A stretch of 64,000 bases of DNA from an uncultured Ruminococcus sp. (GCA_944388405.1 CALXIQ010000001.1:38593-102592), one strand, 5' to 3'. Counted from the stretch's first letter, positions 38,371-47,737 are shown. Numbers and translations are program-made. Notes: generated from the letters alone by a model not told the origin.

Positions 38371-39203
38371 TATCTTACACCTCCGGTCAATCTGCATACA
38401 TGAGCAGCTTCCTGCTCCTTGTAAGTGCTGTTTCTCTTCATAAGCTCGTCAAAATCGACCTTATGTCCGTCAAAATCAGGGCCGTCAACGCAAGCGTATC
38501 TGATTTTTCCATCAACCGTTACACGGCAGCCGCCGCACATTCCCGTGCCGTCAACCATAATGGGGTTGAGGGATACGGTGGTTTTAATTCCGTAAGGTTC
38601 GGTAAGCTTACATACAAATTTCATCATTGGAACCGGTCCGATGGCAATAACCTCGTCGTACTTAACGCCGCTGTCAATAAGCTCCTTGAGCATATCGGTT
38701 ACAAAGCCCTTCTTGCCGTAAGAACCGTCGTCAGTGCACATATACAGATTGGTAGAAACCTCTTTCATTTCATCTTCAAGAATAATAATATCCTTGTTTC
38801 TGAAGCCTGCAATAAGGTCTACGTGAACACCCATTCCGTGAAGCTTTTTCGCCTGAGGATAAGCAATAGCGCAGCCTACTCCTCCGCCGATTACCGCAAC
38901 TCTTTTTGCGCCCTCTTCATACTTGGTGGGAACGCCCAGAGGACCTACTACGTCAAGGATGGAATCGCCTTCGTTAAGCGTTGCCAGACGCTGAGTTGAA
39001 CCGCCGATTGTCTGAAAGATAACTGTAATAGAGCCCTTTTCTCTGTCGTAATCAGCGATAGTAAGGGGTATTCTTTCGCCCTTTTCGTCAATTCTATAAA
39101 TGATAAACTGACCTGCTTCGGCCTTTGCCGCAATGTACGGTGCGTCAATCTCCATAAGAACTACCTGTTCGTTCAATTGTTTTCTTTTGAGTATTTTATA
39201 CAC
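38370..39203 (-). CDS. nfnA: NADH-binding subunit of NAD-dependent ferredoxin:NADP+ oxidoreductase
   Basis: A 277-residue FAD/[2Fe-2S]/NAD protein of the PyrK/NfnA family. The FAD-binding part has GQFIIYRIDEKGERIPLTIA, the NAD part VAVIGGGVGCAIAYPQAK, and the C-terminal [2Fe-2S] Cys cluster lies in DGTGMCGGCRVTVDG and YACVDGPDFDG. The GTG at 39203 has GGGAGGG before it. With the overlapping nfnB gene it makes the electron-bifurcating pair, important for balancing NADH and NADPH in anaerobes. Confidence 0.88.
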   Translation of the reverse strand: MYKILKRKQLNEQVVLMEIDAPYIAAKAEAGQFIIYRIDEKGERIPLTIADYDREKGSITVIFQTIGGSTQRLATLNEGDSILDVVGPLGVPTKYEEGAKRVAVIGGGVGCAIAYPQAKKLHGMGVHVDLIAGFRNKDIIILEDEMKEVSTNLYMCTDDGSYGKKGFVTDMLKELIDSGVKYDEVIAIGPVPMMKFVCKLTEPYGIKTTVSLNPIMVDGTGMCGGCRVTVDGKIRYACVDGPDFDGHKVDFDELMKRNSTYKEQEAAHVCRLTGGVR

Positions 39204-39256
39204 TTTTATCCCTCCCAAAGAATATAAGGCACGTACCAGCTATGCCACTGTTAGAT

Positions 39257-39285
39257 ATTATACAACACATTAATCAAATTTTCAA
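39257..39285 (-). promoter_or_regulatory. Sigma-A promoter of nfnAB
   Basis: TTGAAA (39285-39280), 17 bases ending in TTG, and TATAAT (39262-39257) on the minus strand, about 54 bases from the nfnA start. Confidence 0.78.
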
Positions 39286-39383
39286 GTCAATTCTGTTAAA
39301 AACGCTGCAATATATGATATTAGCATGACTTTTTATACAAGATATATATAGTCAACAGCATATTCCATTGCTTTATATGCATA

Positions 39384-40664
39384 TCAGTCGGTCAAATCTG
39401 TTTTTATAAGGTCAATCTCCTTTTGCAGCCGCTCCGATAAATCCTCATTGGGGGAGAAAATATTAATATAATTATAAAGGGCAACGCCGCTGTAATTTTC
39501 AAGGGCTTGTGATGATTTTATCTGCTCTGAGATTATTCCTACAGTTTGAGCAAATTCCTCGTCCTCCGCTATTTTATATGGCGCAAGACCTATTATCAGT
39601 TTTGTGCTCCCCTCGCTTGCAATTTCACTCCATTCCTTTAAGGTTTTCTCAAAAGGCTTGGTCTTATTTTCATATCCGAAATACAGCTGCGGGACAATAT
39701 AATCAATATAGCCCTCCTCACTGCACCACTTTTTAACGTCGGCATACATATAGCTGTAATTGTTCTCAATATTTCCCTGAGGTGAAATTCCAAACATAAT
39801 ATCACGGTTTACCGATTTTACGGTATCGTATATTTCCTCCACCATTTTTGAGCAGTTATCAAGTCTCCAGTCAGAAAGGTCAATCGATCCGTTGGCTTCA
39901 ACGTACGTTTGCGAATCGAAATACTCTTCCGTGGTAGGATAAAAATAATCGTCCATATGTATTCCATCGATTTTATAGTTTCTGCAAAGCTCCTCTGCTC
40001 CGCTGCATATAAGATTTCTTACATCTTGTACAGCAGGGTTCAACCAATAATGCTCGTCGTCCTTCACCTTTACGAGGTATTCGCTGTATTGTTCGGAACC
40101 ATTATACCATTCGCTTAAAATGCCGCTTTCAAGTTTTGATAGGTTATCTTCCGTTTCACATCTTAGAGGATTTATCCAAGCGTGAAATGATAGTCCCTTT
40201 TGGTGAGCGCAGTCAATCATTATGCTTAACGGGTCAAAGTCGGGCTCCTCTCCAATATGTCCGGTAACGCCCTTTGACCACGGGTAATAATCGGACTTGT
40301 AATAAGCATCGCCGAAGCTTCTTACATGAACATAGACGGTATTGCACCCCAGGTCTTTAATGTTTTCGCAAGCCTGCAAAAAAGCATTTTTAAAGTCCTT
40401 CTCCGTTTTTCCTGTAAGCATGGGAGCAAGGTCGATGTATGAAATCCACACCCCTTTTTGCTCGTCGTAATTTAAAGGAATGTATTCATTTGAGGGAATG
40501 TATTCTCCGCTGTACTGAGTATGCCTGTCCGACTGCACAGCTGTGCTAAATTGCGGAACGGGTGAAGCTCCTTGAAGCTTTATTTCGTAGCCGGCTGTGC
40601 CCGAATCGGTGCAGGCAGTCAGCGTCAGCAAAGCGGCAGCCAAAACCAGCAGTTGTTTTTTCAT
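39384..40664 (-). CDS. GHL10 family glycoside hydrolase-like lipoprotein
   Basis: A 426-residue secreted lipoprotein. The signal peptide ends at the lipobox LTAC with Cys18. The mature part is a (beta/alpha)8 domain of the GHL10 (YngK/DUF187) family, with GVWISYIDLAPML, LGCNTVYVHVRSFGDAYYKS, HAWINPLRCE and KIDGIHMDDYFYPT, the last carrying likely acidic catalytic residues. Proteins of this family are surface enzymes with little-characterised glycan substrates. It stands alone; a GGAGG site precedes the ATG. Confidence 0.88.
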   Translation of the reverse strand: MKKQLLVLAAALLTLTACTDSGTAGYEIKLQGASPVPQFSTAVQSDRHTQYSGEYIPSNEYIPLNYDEQKGVWISYIDLAPMLTGKTEKDFKNAFLQACENIKDLGCNTVYVHVRSFGDAYYKSDYYPWSKGVTGHIGEEPDFDPLSIMIDCAHQKGLSFHAWINPLRCETEDNLSKLESGILSEWYNGSEQYSEYLVKVKDDEHYWLNPAVQDVRNLICSGAEELCRNYKIDGIHMDDYFYPTTEEYFDSQTYVEANGSIDLSDWRLDNCSKMVEEIYDTVKSVNRDIMFGISPQGNIENNYSYMYADVKKWCSEEGYIDYIVPQLYFGYENKTKPFEKTLKEWSEIASEGSTKLIIGLAPYKIAEDEEFAQTVGIISEQIKSSQALENYSGVALYNYINIFSPNEDLSERLQKEIDLIKTDLTD

Positions 40665-40743
40665 ATATTATCCTCCGTTTTTATAGACATAAAAGTTTGA
40701 TTTGATATAACAAGTATATTACAAACAGCGATAACATATGAAA

Positions 40744-40772
40744 AATCGCTTTGGCGGTAAACCAAAGCGATT
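40744..40772 (-). terminator. Terminator after gatB-aspS
   Basis: AATCGCTTTGG (40744-40754) pairs perfectly with CCAAAGCGATT (40762-40772) and is followed by TTTC on the minus strand, 17 bases past the stop. Confidence 0.8.
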
Positions 40773-40788
40773 AAAGTGTCTATGAGTT

Positions 40789-43656
40789 TTATGGTATAAG
40801 TCTGTTTATATCTCTCGGGAACATTGATGTTTCTCTGATATTATTTTTATTAAGCAGCTTCATAAGCAGTCTTTCAAGACCTATACCCAATCCTCCGTGA
40901 GGCGGTAAGCCGTATTTGTGAGCTTCAAGATAGCTTTTGAAGTCATCGGGGTCAAGACCCTGAGCTTTTAACTTAGCTACCTGCTCATCGTAGTTATGGA
41001 TTCTCTGTCCGCCGGAGGTTATTTCAAGTCCTCTGAACAGCAAGTCAAACTTATATGCTTCTCTGGGGTCTTCCCTTGAGTTCATCGCATAGAAGGGCGG
41101 CTTTGAAGATGGAAAATGAGTTACGAAAATAAATTCGCTGTTATACTTTTCCTTAGCATATTCGCACAACCTTACCTCGTCCTCAGGGTCAAGGTCAAAC
41201 TTCTTGCCGTTACCCTCTCCGCCTCTCAGCAGCTCGATAGCGTCACAGAACTTGATGGACGGTATCTCGGTGATTTCGGGAATATCCGCTTTAAGGATTT
41301 TGATTTCATTCTGATAGTTTTCCTTGATATATTCCATTATGGATTTAAGCATTGCAGTTTCCATTGCCATAACGTCGTACATACTGTCGATATAGCCCAT
41401 CTCAAAATCAAGACCAATATACTCGTTTATATGACGGGAGGTTGCGTGCTTCTCAGCTCTGTACACAGGAGCAATCTCATATACTCTGTCGAAAAACGCA
41501 ACCGCAGCCTGCTTGTAGAACTGTGGCGATTGATTCAAGAACGCAGATTTCTGGAAGTAATCAAGACGGAATATATTTGCTCCGCCCTCTGCGCCCTGAG
41601 CCACAATTTTCGGAGTATGAATTTCGGTAAAATCATTCTCGTGCATAAATTTATGCATTCCGTGAACGATGCCCTCCTGAAGCTTGAAAATTGCTCTTTC
41701 ATACGGATTTCTTAAAGCAACGGTACGGTTATCAAGATTAACTTCGATAGAACAGTTAAGTCTGCCTTGTGAAATTTTAAGAGGATATTCGGCGGCAGGG
41801 GTTGAAATAAGCCTGATTTCGGAAAGCTCTATCTCAATGCCGGCAAAATCCTTTGTATTCTCCTTGACTGTACCCTTAACCCAAACGAAGTAACCTTCAC
41901 GCAGACCTTCTATGCTGTCCTTGCAGGTATCGGGACTGTAAACAGTCTGAATAACGTTGAAAGCGGTTCTGACAACCACAAAGGAAATGCTGCCCATATT
42001 TCTGATTTTATGAACGCAAGCTTCAAACTCGATTTCCTTGCCGATATTCTGCTTTGCTTCTTCAAGGGAAAATTCCTTTATAAGTTTGTCGGTTCCCACC
42101 ATCAGCAGCTTTCCGTCGCTTCTGGGCACGTATTTGTCGGAATGTTCATACTTTGTAAGCTTTGAAGTGTCGATAGTGTTGTCCTGCTCCGCTTGCTCCT
42201 CCTGTGTTTCGGTGGACTCGACAGAAGCGTTTTTCAGCTTGTTTTCCAAAGCTTCCTTTATAACCTTGGGAGTAGCCACACCCTTAAGCGCCTTTGTGCA
42301 CTGTCCCATAAGGAAGCCGAACACCTTGGTTTCGCCCTTTGCATACTGCTCAACCTGAGGAGCATTGGCGGCAAGAATCTCGCTTATTACCGATTCAACC
42401 TTCTCTGTATCAATGGTAATGATATAGCCGTTTTTCTTTGCAATATCCTCGGGGTCGCCGCCCTGTTCAACCATTTCTCTGAACACAGCCTTGGCGTCAT
42501 TTTTGGATATCTTTTCATCGTCCGACATCTTTACCAGCTGCGCCAGCTGAACGGGAGTAAAGGTTATGTTTTCAACGTCAATCTCACCCAGATTTATACG
42601 GCGCATAAACTCGCCCAGTATAAACACTGCAATGCTCTTGGGATTGTTGTAAGCCTTTACTGAATCCTCAAAGAAATCGGAAATAATTTTTGACTGGATA
42701 AGAATATTGGCGTCAACGGGGGATATTCCGTAGCCGATATATTTTTCAATTCGCTTATTGGGCATCTCGGGCAGCTTAGCTTTTATTTCCTCAAGCTGCT
42801 GGTCTGTAAGATTTACCTGAAGAATATCAGGCTCGGGAAAATATCTGTAGTCGTTAGCGTTTTCCTTGGTACGCATTGAGGTGGTTTTATCTCGGTTAGC
42901 ATTGTAACGCCTTGTTTCCTGAACCACCCTTTTGCCGGCTTCAAGCAACAGTGCCTGACGCTTTTCCTCGTACTTAATCGCCCGTCCCACCGACTTTATA
43001 GAGTTGATGTTCTTTATCTCCGCTCTTGTGCCGAACTCTGTGGCATCGGGTCTCATAAGGGAGATGTTAACGTCGCATCTAAGCGAGCCCTGCTCCATTT
43101 TACAGTCGCAAACGCCTGCATACTGTAAAAGCAGAGAAATCTGCTCCACAAATGCCATTGCTTCCTCGGCAGAAGAAATATCCGGCTCGGTTACGATTTC
43201 TATAAGGGGAATGCCGCAGCGGTTGTAGTCCGCCATTGAAACGCCGTTGAAGTCGTCATGCACCAGCTTTCCCGCATCCTCCTCAAGGTGAATGTGGTTG
43301 ATTCTGATGTTTTTCTTGACGCCGTTTACCTCTATTGGCACACTTCCCGCTCCTACGATAGGATAGTAAAGCTGTGAAATCTGATAAGCCTTTGGCAAGT
43401 CGGGATAAAAGTAATTCTTTCTGTCAAAGGCAGAAAATTTATTTATTTCGCAGTTAAGGGCATAGCCCGCCTTAACTGCATACTCAACCGCAGTCTGATT
43501 TATAACAGGCAGCGTTCCGGGCATACCTGTGCAGACGGGACAGCATCTCGAGTTCTGAGAGCCGCCGAATTCAGCGGAGCAGTTGCAGAATATTTTAGTT
43601 TTGGTAAGCAGCTCGGCGTGGATTTCAAGACCGATGACAGTTCTCCATTTTTCCAT
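40789..43656 (-). CDS. GatB fused to archaeal-type aspartyl-tRNA synthetase
   Basis: A 955-residue fusion. Residues 1 to about 475 are a full GatB (VIGLEIHAELLT, the Cys pairs CNCSAEFG and CCPVCTGMPG, FYPDLPKAYQISQ, YqeY tail). An acidic Glu/Gln/Thr linker follows (about 475-500). The rest is an archaeal/eukaryotic-type AspRS: anticodon OB fold (VHKIRNMGSISFVVV), motif 1 (TEIHTPKIVAQGAEGG), motif 2 (YEIAPVYRAEKHATSRH), motif 3 (GGLGIGLERLLMKLL). By eye, His of VHKIRNMG aligns with the Trp that makes archaeal AspRS tRNA(Asp)-specific, so it may be non-discriminating. Encoded with gatC2 and gatA2, the polypeptide could charge tRNA(Asn) with Asp and amidate it in place. The reading frame is open throughout, so a frameshift artefact is unlikely. 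Confidence 0.93.
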   Translation of the reverse strand: MEKWRTVIGLEIHAELLTKTKIFCNCSAEFGGSQNSRCCPVCTGMPGTLPVINQTAVEYAVKAGYALNCEINKFSAFDRKNYFYPDLPKAYQISQLYYPIVGAGSVPIEVNGVKKNIRINHIHLEEDAGKLVHDDFNGVSMADYNRCGIPLIEIVTEPDISSAEEAMAFVEQISLLLQYAGVCDCKMEQGSLRCDVNISLMRPDATEFGTRAEIKNINSIKSVGRAIKYEEKRQALLLEAGKRVVQETRRYNANRDKTTSMRTKENANDYRYFPEPDILQVNLTDQQLEEIKAKLPEMPNKRIEKYIGYGISPVDANILIQSKIISDFFEDSVKAYNNPKSIAVFILGEFMRRINLGEIDVENITFTPVQLAQLVKMSDDEKISKNDAKAVFREMVEQGGDPEDIAKKNGYIITIDTEKVESVISEILAANAPQVEQYAKGETKVFGFLMGQCTKALKGVATPKVIKEALENKLKNASVESTETQEEQAEQDNTIDTSKLTKYEHSDKYVPRSDGKLLMVGTDKLIKEFSLEEAKQNIGKEIEFEACVHKIRNMGSISFVVVRTAFNVIQTVYSPDTCKDSIEGLREGYFVWVKGTVKENTKDFAGIEIELSEIRLISTPAAEYPLKISQGRLNCSIEVNLDNRTVALRNPYERAIFKLQEGIVHGMHKFMHENDFTEIHTPKIVAQGAEGGANIFRLDYFQKSAFLNQSPQFYKQAAVAFFDRVYEIAPVYRAEKHATSRHINEYIGLDFEMGYIDSMYDVMAMETAMLKSIMEYIKENYQNEIKILKADIPEITEIPSIKFCDAIELLRGGEGNGKKFDLDPEDEVRLCEYAKEKYNSEFIFVTHFPSSKPPFYAMNSREDPREAYKFDLLFRGLEITSGGQRIHNYDEQVAKLKAQGLDPDDFKSYLEAHKYGLPPHGGLGIGLERLLMKLLNKNNIRETSMFPRDINRLIP

Positions 43657-43670
43657 TGTCTTTTCCTCCT

Positions 43671-45119
43671 TTAAAGCTTAGGCATAACAGGGGTAAAGCC
43701 CTGCTCAAACGCATCTGAAACCTGCAGAACCGTTGCCTCGTCAAATTTTTTACCGATAACAGACATACCTATAGGCATTCCGTTAGCGTTATATCCGCAG
43801 GTAGTGGACACAGCCGGAAGCCCTGCAATATTAACCGTAACGGTGCAAATATCAGCCTGATACATCTGAACCGGGTCAGAGGTCATCTCTGGGGTATAAG
43901 CAACTGTTGGAGTTGTCGGAGTAAGGATTACGTCACACTTTTCAAAAATAGCTGCATATTCCTCACGGATAAGCTGACGCAGCGCCAGCGCCTTTCTGTA
44001 GTAAGCATCGTAATAGCCGCTGGAAAGGGCGTAGTTTCCGAGGAGTATTCTTCTTTTTACCTCGTCGCCGAAGCCCTCTGAACGGGACTTAATGATAAGC
44101 TCTTCATAACTGCCTGCATTTGCGGTGCGGTGACCGTATTTGATTCCGTCGTACCTTGAGAGGTTGGAAGCCGCCTCAGCGCAGGCAAGGAGATAATATG
44201 CAGGTACGGCATATTTAAGAGAAGGCATTTCGCACTCTATAATCTCCGCACCCATTGCCTTATATTCGTCAGCCGCCTTCAAAACGGCAGATTTAATTTC
44301 GCTGTCAATACCCTCTCCGAAAAACTCCTTGGGAAGAGCAATCTTAACTCCCTTTACCGACTGACCCAGCTTTTCGGTGAAGTCGGGCACGTTCACCTTT
44401 GCGCTTGTACCGTCGTGAGGGTCGTAACCGCAGATGGCATTAAGAATCATAGCGCAGTCGTAGCTGTTCTTTGCGATAGGTCCTATCTGGTCCAGAGATG
44501 AAGCAAACGCCACAAGACCGTATCTTGACACACGGCTGTAGGTGGGCTTTATTCCCGTAACGCCGCAGAATGCCGACGGCTGTCTTATTGAACCGCCGGT
44601 ATCGGAACCCAGTGCCGCAGGAGCAAGTCCTCCCGCAACAGCTGCGGCAGAACCGCCGGAAGATCCACCCGGAACGCAGTTGAGGTCATAGGGATTTTTA
44701 GTTTTAGCAAAAGCTGAGGTCTGGGTAGAGCCGCCCATTGCAAACTCATCCATCGAGGTTTTACCCAGCATAATAATATTCTGGGATTCAAGCTTTTCCA
44801 TAACCGTAGCGTTATAGACGGGAACAAAATTTTCAAGCATCTTTGAAGCACAGGTAGTCTTTACTCCCTCGGTGCAGATGTTATCCTTTATTGCCATGGG
44901 TATTCCCGTAAGCGGCATCGCTTTGCCGTCGTCAATCAGCTTCTGGGCCTGCTCTGCCTGTTTCATTGCAAGCTCTTCCGTAACGGTAATATAGCTTTGA
45001 AGCTTATCGTCGTATTTTTTTATATTTGCAATATATTCCCCTTCCAGCTCTGTGGCGGAAATTTTTCTTTCATCCAAGGCTGTGCGCATATCCCGGATTG
45101 TCATTGAAGATACGTCCAC
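43671..45119 (-). CDS. gatA: Asp-tRNA(Asn) amidotransferase subunit A, set 2
   Basis: A 482-residue second GatA with all amidase-signature parts: Lys in [25 protein letters not shown], and the nucleophile Ser in [16 protein letters not shown]. It differs from the first GatA at many positions, so it is an old paralogue and not a recent copy. The start is a GTG at 45119 (AAGGAG upstream) inside the end of gatC2; an ATG at 45104 is possible. It ends 14 bases before the GatB-AspRS fusion gene, so the two are surely made together. Confidence 0.94.
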   Translation of the reverse strand: MDVSSMTIRDMRTALDERKISATELEGEYIANIKKYDDKLQSYITVTEELAMKQAEQAQKLIDDGKAMPLTGIPMAIKDNICTEGVKTTCASKMLENFVPVYNATVMEKLESQNIIMLGKTSMDEFAMGGSTQTSAFAKTKNPYDLNCVPGGSSGGSAAAVAGGLAPAALGSDTGGSIRQPSAFCGVTGIKPTYSRVSRYGLVAFASSLDQIGPIAKNSYDCAMILNAICGYDPHDGTSAKVNVPDFTEKLGQSVKGVKIALPKEFFGEGIDSEIKSAVLKAADEYKAMGAEIIECEMPSLKYAVPAYYLLACAEAASNLSRYDGIKYGHRTANAGSYEELIIKSRSEGFGDEVKRRILLGNYALSSGYYDAYYRKALALRQLIREEYAAIFEKCDVILTPTTPTVAYTPEMTSDPVQMYQADICTVTVNIAGLPAVSTTCGYNANGMPIGMSVIGKKFDEATVLQVSDAFEQGFTPVMPKL

Positions 45120-45424
45120 TTTATAACTACTCCTTTACTTAATGATTGTTCAACTACCTTAGGAACCACAAAGCAGTTGTTGGTGTTAACCGCATTCTGA
45201 AGCACCTTTGCGGTTTCCATCGACGGAGCCGGAACGTCCTCACGAAGATCGTTAAGATAAGCGTTGTGATTATCCTTCAAGGCGTCATAAGTAATATCAA
45301 TTTCCTTGACGGTATCCATAAGATCAATAATATCAGTCATTTCATTTGCGGTCTTTACAAGCTCTTCATCAGAAAACTCCAACTTTCCGAGCTCGGCGAG
45401 ATATTTTACCATATCCAGATCCAT
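45101..45424 (-). CDS. gatC: Asp-tRNA(Asn) amidotransferase subunit C, set 2
   Basis: A 107-residue GatC. The N-terminus DMVKYLAELGKLEFSDEELV and the tail NTNNCFVVPKVVEQSL identify the family. It is longer than GatC of set 1 (89), with an extra hydrophilic C-terminal stretch. First gene of the set-2 operon; it overlaps gatA2 by 19 bases. Confidence 0.92.
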   Translation of the reverse strand: MDLDMVKYLAELGKLEFSDEELVKTANEMTDIIDLMDTVKEIDITYDALKDNHNAYLNDLREDVPAPSMETAKVLQNAVNTNNCFVVPKVVEQSLSKGVVIKWTYLQ

Positions 45425-45480
45425 ATATTTTCCCGACCTTTCCGTATTTTCTAAGCTTAATTTTGCTATAACAATAAATT

Positions 45481-45509
45481 ATTATACTATATTCAGCCTT
45501 GTTTTTCAA
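45481..45509 (-). promoter_or_regulatory. Sigma-A promoter of the gatCA-gatB/aspS operon
   Basis: TTGAAA (45509-45504), 17 bases and TATAAT (45486-45481) on the minus strand. The leader to gatC2 is only about 50 bases, too short for a T-box. Confidence 0.8.
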
Positions 45510-45626
45510 GTCTTTTTATCTGAATTCCGCAAAATTTATGCGACTTTCGATTCTACGTTTTATAAATCAGGTAGAAAATTTCATATTTACATATTAGAAT
45601 AAACAAAAAAGTTGGAGGCGAAGTAA

Positions 45627-46133
45627 ATGCAGATTAATACAAATAGATTATTGATAAGAAAACTTGTCCCGGACGATTGGAAGTCAATGCAGAAAATCGC
45701 AATTGACTTTGCGCAATCAAAATATGCCGTATACGACATGCCTCTGCCCGTCGATACTGCGGCAATCATTTCACTAACCGAGCAGTTTGCTGAAACTCAG
45801 CTGTTCTATGCGGTTTTATTGCATGATGTTATGATCGGCTATATCTGTTTGCACGAAGATAATGGCAATTACGATTTTGGGTTTTGCTTCCATTCTGACT
45901 ATCAAGGCAAGGGATACGCCTTTGAAAGCTGCCGTGCCGTAATGGAGCAGATAACAAAAGAGCGAAACATAAAGACTTTTTCCGCCGGTACTGCGTTAAA
46001 GAACAAACCTTCCTGTAAACTACTCGAAAGGCTGGGGTTTACCCTTCAGGAAACCGAGCAGCTTTCGTTCCACAAAGACGAAAACGGCAACGATATTACT
46101 TTTGTAGGTGGAATTTTCACAAAACAAGTGTGA
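45627..46133 (+). CDS. GNAT family N-acetyltransferase
   Basis: A 168-residue acetyltransferase of the RimJ/RimL-like GNAT type. Near the start it has INTNRLLIRKLVPDDWKSM. The acetyl-CoA loop region is FHSDYQGKGYAFESCRAVME, with the Q-x-x-G-K-G motif, and the later FSAGTALKNKPSCKLLERLG motif is typical of the subclass. A GGAGGCGAAGTAA site precedes the ATG. It stands alone, divergent from gatC2. The acceptor is unknown. Confidence 0.88.
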   Translation: MQINTNRLLIRKLVPDDWKSMQKIAIDFAQSKYAVYDMPLPVDTAAIISLTEQFAETQLFYAVLLHDVMIGYICLHEDNGNYDFGFCFHSDYQGKGYAFESCRAVMEQITKERNIKTFSAGTALKNKPSCKLLERLGFTLQETEQLSFHKDENGNDITFVGGIFTKQV

Positions 46134-46266
46134 CCCACCAACACTCCCAAGCTTTCAGAATAAGGGTGTAATAAATCAGCCGAGTGTGCCCGTCATTTAA
46201 TATTAGCATACCTGTATTATATTTATTTCTCAAAACTTAAGCTGAATATTTTAACTATTAAACAAG

Positions 46267-46297
46267 AAAATCCACAAACCAAAAGCTTGTGGATTTT
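46267..46297 (-). terminator. Terminator after lysA
   Basis: AAAATCCACAA pairs with TTGTGGATTTT (46267-46277 with 46287-46297), followed by CTTGTT on the minus strand. A weaker terminator for the converging GNAT gene may use the same stem. Confidence 0.75.
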
Positions 46298-46301
46298 AAA
46301 A

Positions 46302-47567
46302 TCACTTAAGATATTTGTCCATAATATGACAAAAATCAAAGGTTGCGAAATAGTCAGCCGGAGTTTCTGCCCGTCTTATCATCTGAACCGAGCCGTCCTC
46401 CTTAAGCAACAGCTCAGCCGAACGCAGCTTGCCGTTGTAGTTGTATCCCATAGAGAAGCCGTGGGCGCCGGTATCGTGAATAACCAGAATATCGCCGATG
46501 TCAATTTCAGGCAGCATTCTGTTAATTGCAAACTTATCATTATTCTCGCAAAGTCCGCCGGTTACGTCATATTTATGGTCGCAGGGAGCGTTTTCCTTGC
46601 CCAGCACCGTTATGTGATGATAAGAACCATACATTGCCGGTCGCATAAGATTGCAGGCACAGGCGTCAACGCCGATATACTCCTTGTAGATGTGCTTCTG
46701 ATGAACACACTTTGTTACAAGATGACCGTAAGGCGCAAGCATGTATCTTCCAAGCTCGGTGAAAATTGCAACATCTCCCATTCCTGCCGGCACAAGAATT
46801 TCATCAAAGGCTCTGTGAACACCCTCGCCGATGGCGAAAATATCATTCTGAGGCTTGTCAGGCTCGTATGCAATGCCTACTCCGCCCGAAAGATTTATAA
46901 ATTTAATGTCCGCCCCGGTCTTTTCCTTAAGCTCCACCGCAAGCTCAAAAAGAATTCTGGCAAGCTTAGGATAATATGCGTTTGAAACGGTGTTTGACGC
47001 AAGAAAAGCGTGGATTCCGAAATGCTTTACTCCTCTTTCCTTGAGAATTTTAAAGCCTTCAAACAATTGCTCTCTTGTAAAGCCGTACTTAGCCTCGCCG
47101 GGGTTATCCATTATCTGAGTTTCTATTTCAAAATGTCCGCCGGGATTATAGCGGCAGCACACCGTTTCTGGCAGTCCGCAAAGCTTATCGAGAAAATCAA
47201 TATGGGTAAAGTCGTCCAGGTTTATATATGCGCCCAGCTCCTTAGCCTTGAGCATATCAGCCTCGGGAGTAACGTTGGAAGAAAACATTATATCGCTTCC
47301 GCTGAAGCCGCAGCATTCGCTCATCATAAGCTCTGTAAGCGACGAGCAGTCAACTCCGCAGCCTTCCTCCTGAAGTATCTTAAGAATAAACGGATTGGGT
47401 GTAGCTTTTACCGCAAAATACTCCTTGAATCCTTTATTCCAGCTAAAAGCCTTATAAAGATTACGAGCATTTTCTCTTATACCCTTTTCATCGTAAATGT
47501 GAAAGGGAGTAGGGTACTTTGAAATTATTTCTTCTGCTTGTTCTTTTGTGATAAATGGTGTCTTCAT
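46302..47567 (-). CDS. lysA: Diaminopimelate decarboxylase-like PLP enzyme
   Basis: A 421-residue fold-type III PLP decarboxylase. The cofactor Lys lies in EYFAVKATPNP (about residue 53), the phosphate-binding glycine loop in NLSGGVGIAY, FTELGRYML gives a conserved Glu, and the C-terminal CENNDKFAINRMLPEIDIGD is the DapDC Cys/Glu motif. GAHGFSMGYNYNGKLRSAE completes the pattern. It should convert meso-diaminopimelate to lysine, although a related carboxynorspermidine-type activity cannot be excluded. The ATG 47567 has AAAGGA upstream; a TTG 9 bases earlier is less likely. Confidence 0.85.
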   Translation of the reverse strand: MKTPFITKEQAEEIISKYPTPFHIYDEKGIRENARNLYKAFSWNKGFKEYFAVKATPNPFILKILQEEGCGVDCSSLTELMMSECCGFSGSDIMFSSNVTPEADMLKAKELGAYINLDDFTHIDFLDKLCGLPETVCCRYNPGGHFEIETQIMDNPGEAKYGFTREQLFEGFKILKERGVKHFGIHAFLASNTVSNAYYPKLARILFELAVELKEKTGADIKFINLSGGVGIAYEPDKPQNDIFAIGEGVHRAFDEILVPAGMGDVAIFTELGRYMLAPYGHLVTKCVHQKHIYKEYIGVDACACNLMRPAMYGSYHHITVLGKENAPCDHKYDVTGGLCENNDKFAINRMLPEIDIGDILVIHDTGAHGFSMGYNYNGKLRSAELLLKEDGSVQMIRRAETPADYFATFDFCHIMDKYLK

Positions 47568-47598
47568 TAAGTTCAATCCTTTTAATAATATATATCAT

Positions 47599-47627
47599 AT
47601 CATATCATTTTCCATGGCATTCGTCAA
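47599..47627 (-). promoter_or_regulatory. Sigma-A promoter of lysA
   Basis: TTGACG (47627-47622), 17 bases and TATGAT (47604-47599) on the minus strand. The leader is about 25 bases, so there is no room for a lysine riboswitch. Confidence 0.72.
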
Positions 47628-47737
47628 TATCAAATTTAAAAATTAATATATTCGCTAATTTCTTCATGCTTTTTTATACGGATGTTGTATACTTTTATTT
47701 GTTTTTTTATGCTGCAAGGCGAAAACGTCAAAAAAAG

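Noticed and set aside
42100..42260. Sequencing frameshift joining separate gatB and aspS genes
   Set aside because: The linker reads as one normal acidic Glu/Gln/Thr segment with no stop and no start site with a ribosome site in front of the AspRS part.
45425..45480. T-box leader for the synthetase-containing operon
   Set aside because: Only about 50 bases separate the promoter from gatC2, with no specifier stem or terminator/antiterminator.
47568..47598. Lysine riboswitch before lysA
   Set aside because: The leader behind the promoter is about 25 bases, far too short.
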